A DNA stretch of 64,000 nt from Bacteroidales bacterium (lineage in GTDB: Bacteria > Bacteroidota > Bacteroidia > Bacteroidales > P3). Of this stretch, positions 39,728 through 49,802 are shown piece by piece. The DNA is taken from the NCBI GenBank assembly GCA_004551865.1, contig SFPR01000011.1, positions 15,698-79,697 on the forward strand, written 5' to 3'. Below the pieces are notes generated by a model, which was given only the letters and a program-made list of their open reading frames with translations, did no database searches and was not told where the DNA came from. The position numbers were made by a program, and so were the translations under genes. How positions within the stretch are numbered: position 1 is the stretch's first letter; every line of letters starts with the position of its first letter.

Positions 39728-41857
39728 ATGAGAAAAAGCACAAATATCCTTTTGACACTTGTGTTTGTATTCGCAAGCATGGGTGTTTTTGCCCAGAAAG
39801 GGCTTATCGACATCAAAAAACTACAAGACAGAGAATATTATCCTACTTCCGTCTTGGTAAAATACGTCAATGACAAAGGCTCTTACGCATATACCGAAAC
39901 AGGCAGGGAACTTGTCATGGTAAATGCCAAAGGCAAGACAACAACCTTGGACTTGCAAACAGTGGGAGAAGAATTGGGCAGCTTTGCTTCAATAGAATTT
40001 TTGTCAGATGACCAATTTGCATTTCTCAATCGAGAAAGAACCGCAATCTTTCACTACAACATCAAGACAAAACAGCTCGACAAAGTATGCACTCTCAAAG
40101 AGGGTGGTGCAAACTTTGAGTTGGATTTGAAAAATGCAAGTGCCGCTTATACCATTGACGGAAATGTGTGGTTTTCTTCAAAGAACAGCAAGCCCGTTCA
40201 GCTTACAACCGACGGCGGAAACGGCATTACCTACGGTGAAGCGGTACACAGAAACGAGTTTGGCATAGAAAAAGGATTTTTCTTGTCGAACGACGGCAGC
40301 AAGTTGGCATTTTATCGCATGGACGAGACGATGGTAAGGCAGTATCCTTTGGTTAATACCGACACAAGGGAGGCTGAGCCTACCCCTATCCGCTATCCGA
40401 TGGCAGGAATGAAGTCTCACGAAGTTACAGTCTTGGTTTATGATGCTCAAAGCGGCAAAACAACAGAATTGCAAACCAGAAAAGACAACTCAATCGAGGA
40501 AAGAGAAGCATACCTTACCAATTTGACATGGAATTCCGACGGTTCACTGCTCTATATTCAGAAACTAAATCGCAAACAAAACCATTTGAAGATGTGCAGC
40601 TTTGATGTTGCAAGCGGCAAACTCCACAAGGTCTTGTTTGAAGAGACGAGTAACAAATATGTAGAGCCGGAATCTCCGATTTTCTTCCTACCAACAAACA
40701 GCAATCAGTTTGTTTATTTGAGCGAAAGGGACGGATACAATCATGCTTACCTATATGACCAAGACGGAAAGCTGATAAAGCAACTCACCTCGGGCAGCTG
40801 GATGATTAACTCGATAGAAGGATTTGACACAAAGGGCAACGAAATGTTCTTCTACGCAACCAAAGATTCTCCTTTGGAGAGAAATTTGTACGCTTTCAAC
40901 TTCAAGAGCGGCAAAGTGCGTCGTTGCACCCCCGAAAAGGGTACTCACTCTGTTGTTTTCAGCAAAGACGGAAAGTTTTTCTCGGATAGTTACAGCAGTT
41001 CCACAGAAGCAAGACGCATTGTGCTGTATGACAACAAGGGAAAGCAAGTTTCGCAAATCCACAAGGCAGAAGACCCTTGGGCAAAGTTGGATAAACCACA
41101 AATAGACGTCTTTACAATCAAGGCAGAAGACGGAACAGACCTCTATGCCCGCATGATAAAACCGACAAATTTCGATGCAAACAAGAAATATCCCGTGATA
41201 GTATATGTGTATGGCGGTCCGCACGCACAACTCATCACCGACAGCTGGCTTTCGGGGGCAAACAACTTCTTCCTCTTCCTTGCACAACAAGGATTTATCG
41301 TTTGGACGGTAGATAGCAGGGGTTCTGCAAACCGCGGTTACGAATTTGAGAGTGCAATATGGAGAAACTGCGGCTCTATTGAGGTAAGCGACCAAATGGC
41401 AGGGGTAAACTATTTGAAAACTCTTCCATACGTCGATAGCGAACGCATTGGCGTCGATGGTTGGAGCTATGGTGGATTTATGACAATCTCACTTAAATTG
41501 AAGAACCCGGGAGTTTTCAAGGTTGCAACGGCAGGCGGTCCTGTCATTGATTGGAAATGGTACGAGATTATGTACGGTGAGCGATATATGTCCTCACCCG
41601 AAGACAATCCGGAGGGATATAAGAAATCTTCTTTGCTCAACTATGCAGACCAATTAGAGGGAAAACTTCTCGTAATTCACGGAGCGCAAGACCCGACCGT
41701 CGTTATGCAACATTCTTTGGAGTTTATAAAGCGTTGTATCAAGGCAGGAAAGAACATAGACTACTTTATATATCCCGATCACGAGCATAACGTGAGAGGA
41801 AAAGACAGAATACATTTGTACGAGAAGATTTACCGTTATCACAAAGAGAACTTGTAA
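39728..41857 (+). CDS. dipeptidyl peptidase IV family serine protease (S9B)
   Basis: A 709-residue exported peptidase that removes N-terminal X-Pro dipeptides. Signal peptide ~1-22. Residues ~30-450 form the beta-propeller with the YPLVNT and PIRYPMAG blocks; the alpha/beta hydrolase domain follows. The triad is S580 in GWSYGGFM, D655 in HGAQDPTV, and H685 or H687 in PDHEHNV. The N-terminal substrate-amine Glu pair is probable in the AEPTPIRYPM region but not confirmed by eye. Likely periplasmic, feeding the peptide metabolism of an asaccharolytic or mixed feeder. Confidence 0.92.
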   Translation: MRKSTNILLTLVFVFASMGVFAQKGLIDIKKLQDREYYPTSVLVKYVNDKGSYAYTETGRELVMVNAKGKTTTLDLQTVGEELGSFASIEFLSDDQFAFLNRERTAIFHYNIKTKQLDKVCTLKEGGANFELDLKNASAAYTIDGNVWFSSKNSKPVQLTTDGGNGITYGEAVHRNEFGIEKGFFLSNDGSKLAFYRMDETMVRQYPLVNTDTREAEPTPIRYPMAGMKSHEVTVLVYDAQSGKTTELQTRKDNSIEEREAYLTNLTWNSDGSLLYIQKLNRKQNHLKMCSFDVASGKLHKVLFEETSNKYVEPESPIFFLPTNSNQFVYLSERDGYNHAYLYDQDGKLIKQLTSGSWMINSIEGFDTKGNEMFFYATKDSPLERNLYAFNFKSGKVRRCTPEKGTHSVVFSKDGKFFSDSYSSSTEARRIVLYDNKGKQVSQIHKAEDPWAKLDKPQIDVFTIKAEDGTDLYARMIKPTNFDANKKYPVIVYVYGGPHAQLITDSWLSGANNFFLFLAQQGFIVWTVDSRGSANRGYEFESAIWRNCGSIEVSDQMAGVNYLKTLPYVDSERIGVDGWSYGGFMTISLKLKNPGVFKVATAGGPVIDWKWYEIMYGERYMSSPEDNPEGYKKSSLLNYADQLEGKLLVIHGAQDPTVVMQHSLEFIKRCIKAGKNIDYFIYPDHEHNVRGKDRIHLYEKIYRYHKENL

Positions 41858-41898
41858 AACAGGAAACCGACAAAACAGCATATTAAATCCTTAATCTT

Positions 41899-44796
41899 AT
41901 GAAAGTTTTTGAAGATATGAAACAAGCAATCGTTTTATTGTTATCATTAAGTCTGTCGATTGGCGTGGCATTTTCGCAAAGTGAGTTGGTCGAATCTCCT
42001 TCGGGTTTGATTGTTGAGGACTTGGACGTAACTCAGGCTACACTTCGTTGGAACAATCAGACCAATGTAGCATCTTGGATTGTGAGTTACAGAGTTTTTC
42101 AGCAAGAGCAGTCAAACCAACTGACGACTTCGGACACTGTTGCATATCTTCAAGAACTCATAAGCGGCACTCGCTATCTTTGTTCGGTAAGAGCGATAGA
42201 CATTAACGGCGACACCACTGCGGAAAGTGAAATTCTGAGCTTTGTAACCTTGGGATTTGACAGCGATTGCCCCCAAGTGGAAAATTTAAGCATCGCAAGC
42301 ATGAACTCAGGCGGCATTACCGTGCAATGGTTCTCACAATCGGAAGCCTCAAGCTGGGAAGTGGTATGCTCCGACCCCGGAACAAATCCGAGCCTTGAAG
42401 GAAATTCGCGACAAACCGCCAACTTCGAGCAGCAAATGGGCGGATTGACAAGCTGCAATCGCTATCAGATTGCAGTACGTTCCCTTTGCTCGCAGTCGGT
42501 CAGCGATTGGAGGTACATTTATGCCAAATACCTGCCTTACAATGTGCAATCGCTTCCTTTGCAAATAGATTTTGAGAACGCAAACGACAATATAAATGTA
42601 GGATTTATCAATTCGGCAACCAATGCTTGGGAAATCGGCACGGCAACCAACGCAAGCAGCATAGGCTCTTCGGCATTGTACATATCAAATGACAATGGTG
42701 CGACTAACTCTTGCGACAATTCTACCGCCGCAATCAGCTATGCGTATATGGATTTCGACATTCCCGAAACTGCCGTGAGCTTTTATATTGATTTTAAGTA
42801 CAAGACGACTGCCGTTTTGCAAAATGCGGCACTCAAAGTCTTCCTTGTAAGTCCCGAAAGTGCTATAAGCATCGACCAACTGCCCTCGGCAAACAACCAA
42901 GTGGGCGAAGCAGCTTACATTGGAGCAAACAACACGTGGACAGAGGTACATATCGAATTACCATCTTTCCACATCGGCACAACCAAACGAATACTTTTTG
43001 TGTGGCAAAACCAAGACAATGCCCCAAGTAGTGCAGCCGTTGCGATAGATGACATATATCTTACGGCAAGATATTGTGCCACACCTTCAAATCTGAGAGC
43101 CGAAAGTGTATCGAGCAATTCTGCTATTTTGGCTTGGGACACAAGAGACAACCAATCGTCCTACAATTTGGAATACAAGCCCACCGAAGAGAGTGAATGG
43201 ACACTTTTGCAAAACGTAGTGCCAAACAGCGTGTTCAACAACCTGCAAAGTGCGACTTCTTACACTTTCAGAGTGCAGGCAGATTGCTCAGACGAGCAGA
43301 GTTTTTGGTCTGATACCGCAGTATTTTCGACAAGCGTTCCCGTGGCAACACCTTCGGACTTGATTGTAAGTGCCTTTGACGATACGAGTGCAACGATTTC
43401 ATGGTCTTCGGACCCCGTGGTACAAAAATGGCTTGTGGAACTCACCAACCAAGAGACACAAAACACTAACCAAACAGAGGTTACGCAAGCTGTGGCACAT
43501 CTTGGCAACCTGTCGGAAAACACTTTCTATGCCATAAGAGTAAGAGCTGTTTCGATAACAAACGACACAAGCAACTATTCTTCGACGGTTTATGTTCACA
43601 CTCTTTGCTCTCCAATCGACCAATTTGCCTACGAGTGCAACGATACCATAAAATTTGCAAACGACGGAGGCTTTTGCTTTGAAAGAGAGTGCTGGCGAGA
43701 AAGCACCGACACGCTTTACAGTCCGCTTTTCAACCTTTCGGCAAGTGCAAATCCTGTTTTAACCTTTGAACTCCTTTCCGAAGGAGGTAATGTTCCACGA
43801 TTGCTCTTTTCCGGCATGGAGGGAGGCTTCCAAACTCTTGCTCCGCTTTCTTTGGGAAGCAATGCGATAGTTCTTTCCGACATTATGGAAAGAGACAGAG
43901 TAATGTTTGCATTTCAAAGCGAGATAATAGAGGACAGAGATTGCAGTTTCAAGATTGCAAACCTGACAATCAAAGACACTTGTCTTACTCCCGACAATCT
44001 GACTGTCAATCAAATTGAGGCAAACTCGGCAGTTTTGGAATGGGACGCATACTCCAACAACACCTCTTTTGCAATCACATTGGTCAATCCTCAAACAGAA
44101 GACACCTTACGCACAACCGCAACGGGCAACTCATACACTTTTGAAGACCTTGAACCAAATACACAATATATTGTTTGGTTTTCGGGCTTATGCGGAGAGC
44201 TTTCGGCAAACAACTTTGCAATGATAAGTTTCACAACCGCTGCCGAGGCACAAGGTTGTCAAACTCCGACAAATTTTGTTTGCCAACATTACCAAAGCAA
44301 AGGGGACGAGACCATAGTATGCACTTGGGACGATGTTGAAGACAACCCTTACATACAATGGGAAGTGAACTATAAGGAGGCTTATGCGGTCAATTTCTCT
44401 TCGGCAACGGTGGCTCACTATCCGCGATTTACTCTTCGCAACTTAGATTTGGGCAGTCGCTGGGAGTTTAGAGTAAGAGCGATTTGTTCTTCGGCAGATG
44501 TTTCCGATTGGACCGAAATTCAGACCGTCATTGTGGGAGATCAAGGAATTGATGCGGCAAGCTCAAAAATTGAAGAGCTGAAAATATATCCCAATCCTGC
44601 AACTCACATCTTGCACGTCAAGTGTGGTACAAGCAGAATAACCAATGCACAACTCTCCGACGCAAACGGACGTGTTGTGAAGGCGTGGGACTTGTTACCG
44701 GAGGAAATTGACATCAGCGGATTAGAAAAAGGATATTACTTCCTCTCCATGACAATCAATTCAACCCGCATATCAAGAAAGATAAGCATACAATAA
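41899..44796 (+). CDS. T9SS cargo protein with FN3 and MAM-like domains
   Basis: 965 residues from ATG 41899 (ATG 41917 also possible). Signal peptide ends near VAFSQ. At least five FN3 domains are visible by their repeated D-x-T-x-A-x-L-x-W and G-L-x-x-x-T-x-Y strands (e.g. ~35-120, ~130-210, ~395-480, ~485-570, ~690-770). A jelly-roll region lies at ~215-390. The C-terminus is a T9SS type A sorting domain (LKIYPNPATHILHV, then QLSDANGRVVKAW, ending RKISIQ). Likely a surface adhesin or binding protein. It follows the peptidase gene by 41 bases. Confidence 0.85.
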   Translation: MKVFEDMKQAIVLLLSLSLSIGVAFSQSELVESPSGLIVEDLDVTQATLRWNNQTNVASWIVSYRVFQQEQSNQLTTSDTVAYLQELISGTRYLCSVRAIDINGDTTAESEILSFVTLGFDSDCPQVENLSIASMNSGGITVQWFSQSEASSWEVVCSDPGTNPSLEGNSRQTANFEQQMGGLTSCNRYQIAVRSLCSQSVSDWRYIYAKYLPYNVQSLPLQIDFENANDNINVGFINSATNAWEIGTATNASSIGSSALYISNDNGATNSCDNSTAAISYAYMDFDIPETAVSFYIDFKYKTTAVLQNAALKVFLVSPESAISIDQLPSANNQVGEAAYIGANNTWTEVHIELPSFHIGTTKRILFVWQNQDNAPSSAAVAIDDIYLTARYCATPSNLRAESVSSNSAILAWDTRDNQSSYNLEYKPTEESEWTLLQNVVPNSVFNNLQSATSYTFRVQADCSDEQSFWSDTAVFSTSVPVATPSDLIVSAFDDTSATISWSSDPVVQKWLVELTNQETQNTNQTEVTQAVAHLGNLSENTFYAIRVRAVSITNDTSNYSSTVYVHTLCSPIDQFAYECNDTIKFANDGGFCFERECWRESTDTLYSPLFNLSASANPVLTFELLSEGGNVPRLLFSGMEGGFQTLAPLSLGSNAIVLSDIMERDRVMFAFQSEIIEDRDCSFKIANLTIKDTCLTPDNLTVNQIEANSAVLEWDAYSNNTSFAITLVNPQTEDTLRTTATGNSYTFEDLEPNTQYIVWFSGLCGELSANNFAMISFTTAAEAQGCQTPTNFVCQHYQSKGDETIVCTWDDVEDNPYIQWEVNYKEAYAVNFSSATVAHYPRFTLRNLDLGSRWEFRVRAICSSADVSDWTEIQTVIVGDQGIDAASSKIEELKIYPNPATHILHVKCGTSRITNAQLSDANGRVVKAWDLLPEEIDISGLEKGYYFLSMTINSTRISRKISIQ

Positions 44797-44804
44797 TTAA
44801 GTAA

Positions 44805-44860
44805 AAAACGCCGTTTGAGGCAATATTCCGACCAAAAGAGTGTAACAAAACGGCATTTTT
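44805..44860. repeat. degenerate four-core-type array
   Basis: CGCCG and CGGCA cores are 42 bp apart, exactly two periods, with a decayed core (GACCA) in the middle. Situated between the T9SS gene and the rpoD promoter. Confidence 0.6.
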
Positions 44861-44874
44861 GTCGTAAAGTGTTA

Positions 44875-44882
44875 TAGTTTTG
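44875..44882 (+). promoter_or_regulatory. -7 box for rpoD
   Basis: TAGTTTTG, 21 bases before the ATG. Confidence 0.65.
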
Positions 44883-44903
44883 TTTGAAATTTGAGATAGA
44901 AGA

Positions 44904-45767
44904 ATGAGACAACTGAAAATTACAAAGCAGCTAACAAACAGAGAGATTACTTCTTTGGACAAGTACTTGCAGGAGATTGGTAGATTGGAAATGCTCTCTC
45001 CCGAAGGAGAAGTACAACTCGCTCAAAGAATTAAAGCAGGAGACCGCATCGCTTTGGAGAAACTTACAAAAGCTAATCTTCGTTTTGTAGTCTCTGTGGC
45101 AAAACAATATCAAAATCAAGGCATGAGCCTTCCCGATTTGATAAACGAGGGTAATCTCGGATTGATAAAAGCAGCACAACGATTTGACGAGACAAGAGGA
45201 TTTAAGTTTATTTCGTATGCCGTTTGGTGGATTCGCCAATCAATATTGCAAGCCTTGGCGGAACAATCGCGAATTGTGCGTCTGCCGCTAAATAAAATCA
45301 GTTCGCTTAACAAAATCACCAAAACATACGCTCAGTTGGAGCAAAAATATGAAAGAGCGCCCAATGCCGGCGAACTTGCCGAGGAATTGGATATGCCGCT
45401 TGCCGAAGTGAGCGAGAACCTTCGCAACAGTGGTAAACACCTTTCGATGGATGCACCTCTTGCGTCGGACGAAGAGAACAATATGTACGACTACATGAAA
45501 AACGACGACGGCTCAACACCCGAATCGGAGTTGATGTACGAGAGTTTGAAGACCGAAATAAATCGTGCAATCTCCACTCTGTCTCCAAAAGAAGGCGACA
45601 TAATCAAGATGTTCTTCGGTTTGGAAGGCTACCCTCCCATGACCTTGGACGAAATTGGCGAGAAGTTCGACTTGACAAGAGAGAGAGTGCGACAAATCAA
45701 AGAGAAAGCAATACGACGCTTGAAGCACACCTCCCGCTCTCAGATTTTGCAATCATATTTAGGTTAA
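44904..45767 (+). CDS. rpoD: primary RNA polymerase sigma factor (sigma-70, Bacteroidota type)
   Basis: 287 residues: the short primary sigma of this phylum, lacking region 1.1 and most of the non-conserved region. Region 1.2 and 2 (~18-130) hold [33 protein letters not shown] and [17 protein letters not shown]; region 3 follows; region 4 ends with [20 protein letters not shown] (~238-257), the -33 contacting helix. It is expected to read the TAnnTTTG / TTG promoters marked in this window. Single gene with its own promoter and terminator. Confidence 0.97.
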   Translation: MRQLKITKQLTNREITSLDKYLQEIGRLEMLSPEGEVQLAQRIKAGDRIALEKLTKANLRFVVSVAKQYQNQGMSLPDLINEGNLGLIKAAQRFDETRGFKFISYAVWWIRQSILQALAEQSRIVRLPLNKISSLNKITKTYAQLEQKYERAPNAGELAEELDMPLAEVSENLRNSGKHLSMDAPLASDEENNMYDYMKNDDGSTPESELMYESLKTEINRAISTLSPKEGDIIKMFFGLEGYPPMTLDEIGEKFDLTRERVRQIKEKAIRRLKHTSRSQILQSYLG

Positions 45768-45790
45768 ATATTCATGTTTTTTATCTTTTT

Positions 45791-45830
45791 GAGACGATGT
45801 CTTGTACTGAAATAACAAAGACATCGTCTC
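45791..45830 (+). terminator. hairpin terminator after rpoD
   Basis: 13-bp perfect stem (GAGACGATGTCTT with complement), then TTTTG. Confidence 0.85.
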
Positions 45831-45863
45831 TTTTGTGTTCTCAAAGCACAAAGCAGTCTTTGT

Positions 45864-45941
45864 AAAACGCCGTTTCGGTTGTGCTGAAACGCCGTTTTAT
45901 TTTTTCAAAACGCCGTTTCATTTGAACCAAATGGCGTTTTG
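45864..45941. repeat. four-core helically spaced repeat array
   Basis: Cores CGCCG, CGCCG, CGCCG, TGGCG; spacers 17, 16 and ~17 bases. Just upstream of the nitroreductase promoter. Confidence 0.85.
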
Positions 45942-45959
45942 AAACCAATTTATTTGTTG

Positions 45960-45967
45960 TACCTTTG
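45960..45967 (+). promoter_or_regulatory. -7 box for the nitroreductase gene
   Basis: TACCTTTG; the TTG in it is in frame with the gene but is not a start. Confidence 0.7.
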
Positions 45968-46009
45968 CACCAAAATAGTTTTTTGAACAATCACAACAAA
46001 AGCACAGAT

Positions 46010-46762
46010 ATGTCAAAGCAAGAATTAAACACTCTGTTGTCAAGACGTACAATCAGAGAATACTCGGACAAAAAGATAAGTCGAGAAGATTTGGACTTGA
46101 TACTTGAAGCCGGCATAAGAGCTTCAAATTGCGGTAATATGCAACTTTATTCCATAATAGAGACAAGGCAGCAGGAACGCAAAGATGCTCTTTGTAAGCT
46201 GCATTTCAACCAACCTATGGTCAGCACTGCCGACACCGTGCTTACGGTTTGTGCAGATGTCAATCGTTTTCACAAATACTGCGAGCAAAGAGGAGCAAAA
46301 CCCGCTTACAACAACTTCTTGTGGTTTCAGGTTTCGACCATTGATGCCACTATATGTACCCAAGCCATGGTTTCGGCGGCGGAAGCCTTGGGCATAGGGG
46401 CTTGTTACTTAGGCACAGTTACCTATATGGCAGAGCCTATTGCCGAATTGCTAAAACTTCCGAAGCACGTGATACCCGTAACTACCATAACACTCGGCTA
46501 TCCTGCCAAAACGCCGGCTCTTACCGAACGTCTGCCGCTTAAAGCCGTCGTTCACACCGAACAATATCAAGACTATTCAGACGAAAAAATAGAAGAAATC
46601 TACTCAGATTTTGAACAACTGCCACAAATCAAGGAATACATACGCCAAGCCGAGCAAGACAATCTCGCAAAAGTATTTACCGAAGTACGCTATCCGGAAA
46701 GAGACTCTGTCGCTTTCTCAAAATCGTATATGGAATTTGCGAAAAAACAAGACATGATGTAG
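46010..46762 (+). CDS. nitroreductase family flavoprotein (NfsA/FRP-like)
   Basis: 250 residues of the FMN-dependent NAD(P)H nitroreductase family. The FMN phosphate-binding motif SRRTIREYSDKKIS (~10-23) and the EAGIRASNCGNMQ segment are at the N-terminus; AAEALGIGACYLGTV in the middle completes the flavin pocket; the longer C-terminal extension resembles NfsA. The physiological substrate is unknown (quinones, nitro compounds). I placed the start at ATG 46010, since the in-frame TTG at 45965 is part of the -7 box. Confidence 0.87.
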   Translation: MSKQELNTLLSRRTIREYSDKKISREDLDLILEAGIRASNCGNMQLYSIIETRQQERKDALCKLHFNQPMVSTADTVLTVCADVNRFHKYCEQRGAKPAYNNFLWFQVSTIDATICTQAMVSAAEALGIGACYLGTVTYMAEPIAELLKLPKHVIPVTTITLGYPAKTPALTERLPLKAVVHTEQYQDYSDEKIEEIYSDFEQLPQIKEYIRQAEQDNLAKVFTEVRYPERDSVAFSKSYMEFAKKQDMM

Positions 46763-46776
46763 AAACAATCAAACTA

Positions 46777-46823
46777 AAAAGAGAAAAGAGGTTTGTCAAA
46801 ACGACTTACCTCTTTTCTCTTTT
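46777..46823. terminator. bidirectional hairpin terminator
   Basis: 16-bp stem (AAAAGAGAAAAGAGGT with its complement) between the nitroreductase (+) and tRNA-Leu (-). Confidence 0.8.
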
Positions 46824-46824
46824 G

Positions 46825-46909
46825 TACTCCGGACGGGACTTGAACCCGTACGAACGCAATGTTCACAGGATTTTAAGTCCTGCGTGTCTACCAATTCCAC
46901 CACCAGAGC
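46825..46909 (-). tRNA. tRNA-Leu (anticodon TAA)
   Basis: 85 nt. Acceptor stem GCTCTGG/CCGGAGT with discriminator A, a class II variable arm, T-loop GGTTCAAGTCC, and anticodon loop ACTTAAAAT reading TAA. CCA is not encoded. Confidence 0.93.
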
Positions 46910-46924
46910 CCGTATGGCTAAAAA

Positions 46925-46947
46925 AAAATCCGAAATAATCGGATTTT
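46925..46947 (-). terminator. terminator between the two tRNA genes
   Basis: AAAATCCGA/TCGGATTTT hairpin followed on the minus strand by T. Confidence 0.65.
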
Positions 46948-46957
46948 CTTTTTGGAG

Positions 46958-47030
46958 AGCGGAAAACGAGACTCGAACTCGCGACCCCAACCTTGGCAAG
47001 GTTGTGCTCTACCAACTGAGCTATTTCCGC
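46958..47030 (-). tRNA. tRNA-Gly (anticodon GCC)
   Basis: 73 nt. Acceptor stem GCGGAAA/TTTCCGC, D-arm AGCTCAGTTGGTAGAGC, anticodon loop CTTGCCAAG, T-loop GAGTTCGAGTCTC. CCA is not encoded. Confidence 0.95.
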
Positions 47031-47044
47031 CTGATTTGCGTTTG

Positions 47045-47052
47045 CAAAGATA
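47045..47052 (-). promoter_or_regulatory. -7 box for the tRNA genes
   Basis: TATCTTTG on the minus strand, 14 bases before tRNA-Gly. Confidence 0.65.
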
Positions 47053-47082
47053 CGCCGTTTTTTCAATTCCACCAAATAAAAA

Positions 47083-49686
47083 TCAAATTTTTTCCAATCT
47101 TTTCTTGATTTCGTACAGCTTGTTTAGAGCTTCAATAGGTGTAAGATTTTCTAAATCAACGCTTAGAATAGTATCTTTAATATCTGTTAAAAGTGGGTCT
47201 TCAAGCTGAATAAAACTCAACTGAAAGTCGTTTTTCGGTTTTTTTTCCGGCTTTGATGTCGTTTTTTTGCCTTTTTTCTCCTTGCTTTCGAGCTGTGAAA
47301 GCATATATTCGGCTTCTTCTATCACACTTTTGGGCATTCCTGCAAGCCGTGCGACGTGTATTCCGAAGCTCTGCTCACTTCCGCCGCTTTCTATCGTTCT
47401 TAAGAATATTACATCCTTACCGCTTTCTTTCACCTTGACGTGATAGTTCTTTATTCGCTCATATTGCCCCTGCATATCTATCAATTCATGATAGTGAGTT
47501 GCGAAAAGTGTTTTGGCTCTGTGCTTGTCGTTGTGAATAAACGAAGCAATAGCCCACGCAATCGACACTCCGTCGTATGTAGATGTACCTCTGCCAATCT
47601 CGTCAAGCAACACAAGACTGCGGTCCGAAAGATTGTTCAAAATGCACGCCGCTTCATTCATTTCAACCATGAAAGTACTCTCTCCCGACGAGATATTGTC
47701 GCTTGCACCCACCCTTGTAAAAATTCTATCGACCACTCCTATTTCGGCAAATCGGGCAGGCACATACGCACCAACCTGAGCCATTAGAGTGATAAGGGCA
47801 GTCTGTCTGAGGTATGCACTCTTTCCCGACATATTTGGTCCTGTTATTATGCAGATTTGCTGAGTGTCGGGGTCAAGATACACATCGTTTGCAACATACT
47901 CCTCTCCCGAAGGGAGCGATTGCTCTATCACCGGATGCCTTCCCTGCTTTATCGTGATTTTTGCTCCTGAGGTGATTGTGGGTTTGGTATAAGAGTATTG
48001 TCTTGCAACGGTTGCAAAAGACAAAAGACAGTCTGCTTGAGCTATTATGGTTGCGTCTTCTTTTAATTTGTCGATATACTCGGCGGTCTTGGCAATCACC
48101 TGAGAGTAAATTTCGCTTTCTATTTGCGAAATGTTCTCTTGGGCGTTTATTATGTTGTTTTCCAATTCTTTCAGCTCATCTGTGATATATCGTTCGCAGT
48201 TTGCGAGGGTTTGTTTTCTCACCCAATTTTGCGGAACCTTGTCTTTGTGAGAATTTGTTACCTCCAAATAGTAACCGAAGACGTTGTTGTAGCCCACCTT
48301 GAGCGAAGTAATTCCGGTGGTTTCGCTTTCCTTTTGTCTGATTTGCTCGATTACCTTTTTGGAATTGCCTGCCAACATTCTGAAACTATCCAATCTTTCA
48401 TCAACTCCGCAAGCTATCGCACCACCCTTTGCAATATTGTTTGGAGCATCGACATCTATATATTTATCCAAGTATTCTGCCAAATCCTCGCAGGCATACA
48501 ATCGTTCGCCACGCTCCTTGATTAGGCCATTGTTTGAATTTGCAAAAAGTTCTTTGAGCTTTCCTATCTGCCATATAACCATTTTCAAACTCACAAGCTC
48601 CGCCGGCTGTACTCTTGCAAAGGCAACGCGGGACAATGCACGCTCCAAATCGCCTATGAGGCTGATTGTCTCGGCTGTTGCGACGGACAAATCTTCGTCA
48701 ATGAGAAATGCCTCCACCATATCCTGCCTCTGCTTAATCTGTTCGATGTCCAAAAGCGGCAAAAGCAACCATCGCTGCAACAATCTCAGTCCCATGGAGC
48801 TGCGAGTGCGGTTCAAAACACTCAAAAGCGTCTTTGCGTTCTCGTTTGGCGACGATACGATTTCGAGATTGCGGATTGTAAATTTGTCAAGCCATAGATA
48901 GTTGCGAGAATTTATCCTTTGAACATTGCTGATATGGGCAAGCTGAGTGTGCAGGGTTTCTTTCATGTAGGTAAGTGCCGCACCTGCCGCAATGACCGCC
49001 TGCTCACAATTCTCTATTCCGAAACCTTTGAGGGAGTTTGTGCCGAAATGTTCCGTCAGAGTCTGATTTGCATAGTCTTTCTTGAACACCCAGTCTTCGT
49101 AAGTCTTGATATATGCCACTTCCGGGTGCTTTTGTTCAAATTCTCTGAAATATTTTTTCTGTACCACGACCTCTTTTGGCGACAAAGACTGCAACAATTT
49201 CTCTATCTCCTGACTATCGCCCTGACTGATGAAGAACTCGCCTGTCGAAATGTCGATAAAAGCAACCCCGATTGCTTTCTTATCATAATGAATACCGCAA
49301 AGATAGCTGTTTGTCGGACTATCGCAAGTTTTGTCGTTGTAACTCATCGAAGGAGTAACCACTTCGGTAACCCCTCGTTTGACAAGGCCTTTCACACTCT
49401 TTGGATCTTCCAACTGTTCGCAAATGGCAACTCTCTTGCCTTGGCGTAAAAACTTAGGAAGATAAGTATCTATCGCATGGAAAGGGAAACCTGCCAATTC
49501 GTTTTCGTCTCCGCCTCCTCGTTTGGTGAGAGTTATTCCCAAAATTCGGGAAGCCTCAATGGCATCTTGCCCGAAAGTTTCATAAAAGTCGCCAACTCTG
49601 AAAAGCAAAATGGTATCGGGATATTCGGCTTTTAACGCATTGTATTGCTTCATCAAAGGAGTGTCGGTTTCTTTTTTGCCTGCCAT
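47083..49686 (-). CDS. mutS: DNA mismatch repair protein MutS
   Basis: MutS recognises base mismatches and short loops and starts repair with MutL. 867 residues: mismatch-binding domain I with the Phe-x-Glu motif (GDFYETFG, ~31-38), connector, lever and clamp domains (~130-550), and the C-terminal ATPase with Walker A GPNMSGKSAY (~615), Walker B LVLLDEIGRGTSTYDG (~690), and FATHYHEL (~733), then a helix-turn-helix tail. Promoter TAACTTTG at 49715. The tRNA genes lie just downstream on the same strand but have their own promoter. Confidence 0.97.
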   Translation of the reverse strand: MAGKKETDTPLMKQYNALKAEYPDTILLFRVGDFYETFGQDAIEASRILGITLTKRGGGDENELAGFPFHAIDTYLPKFLRQGKRVAICEQLEDPKSVKGLVKRGVTEVVTPSMSYNDKTCDSPTNSYLCGIHYDKKAIGVAFIDISTGEFFISQGDSQEIEKLLQSLSPKEVVVQKKYFREFEQKHPEVAYIKTYEDWVFKKDYANQTLTEHFGTNSLKGFGIENCEQAVIAAGAALTYMKETLHTQLAHISNVQRINSRNYLWLDKFTIRNLEIVSSPNENAKTLLSVLNRTRSSMGLRLLQRWLLLPLLDIEQIKQRQDMVEAFLIDEDLSVATAETISLIGDLERALSRVAFARVQPAELVSLKMVIWQIGKLKELFANSNNGLIKERGERLYACEDLAEYLDKYIDVDAPNNIAKGGAIACGVDERLDSFRMLAGNSKKVIEQIRQKESETTGITSLKVGYNNVFGYYLEVTNSHKDKVPQNWVRKQTLANCERYITDELKELENNIINAQENISQIESEIYSQVIAKTAEYIDKLKEDATIIAQADCLLSFATVARQYSYTKPTITSGAKITIKQGRHPVIEQSLPSGEEYVANDVYLDPDTQQICIITGPNMSGKSAYLRQTALITLMAQVGAYVPARFAEIGVVDRIFTRVGASDNISSGESTFMVEMNEAACILNNLSDRSLVLLDEIGRGTSTYDGVSIAWAIASFIHNDKHRAKTLFATHYHELIDMQGQYERIKNYHVKVKESGKDVIFLRTIESGGSEQSFGIHVARLAGMPKSVIEEAEYMLSQLESKEKKGKKTTSKPEKKPKNDFQLSFIQLEDPLLTDIKDTILSVDLENLTPIEALNKLYEIKKRLEKI

Positions 49687-49714
49687 TGTCTTGTATCGTT
49701 TTATTCTCAGAGTG

Positions 49715-49722
49715 CAAAGTTA
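49715..49722 (-). promoter_or_regulatory. -7 box for mutS
   Basis: TAACTTTG on the minus strand, 28 bases before the ATG. Confidence 0.7.
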
Positions 49723-49743
49723 CAAAAGTTTCACAAAACGCAA

Positions 49744-49779
49744 AAAGCCGTCTGCCACATCAATAAGGCAGACGGCTTT
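49744..49779 (-). terminator. hairpin terminator after the choloylglycine hydrolase gene
   Basis: 13-bp stem (AAAGCCGTCTGCC and complement) with T on the minus strand. Confidence 0.8.
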
Positions 49780-49802
49780 CTTATCATTTCAATCAAACTC
49801 TC

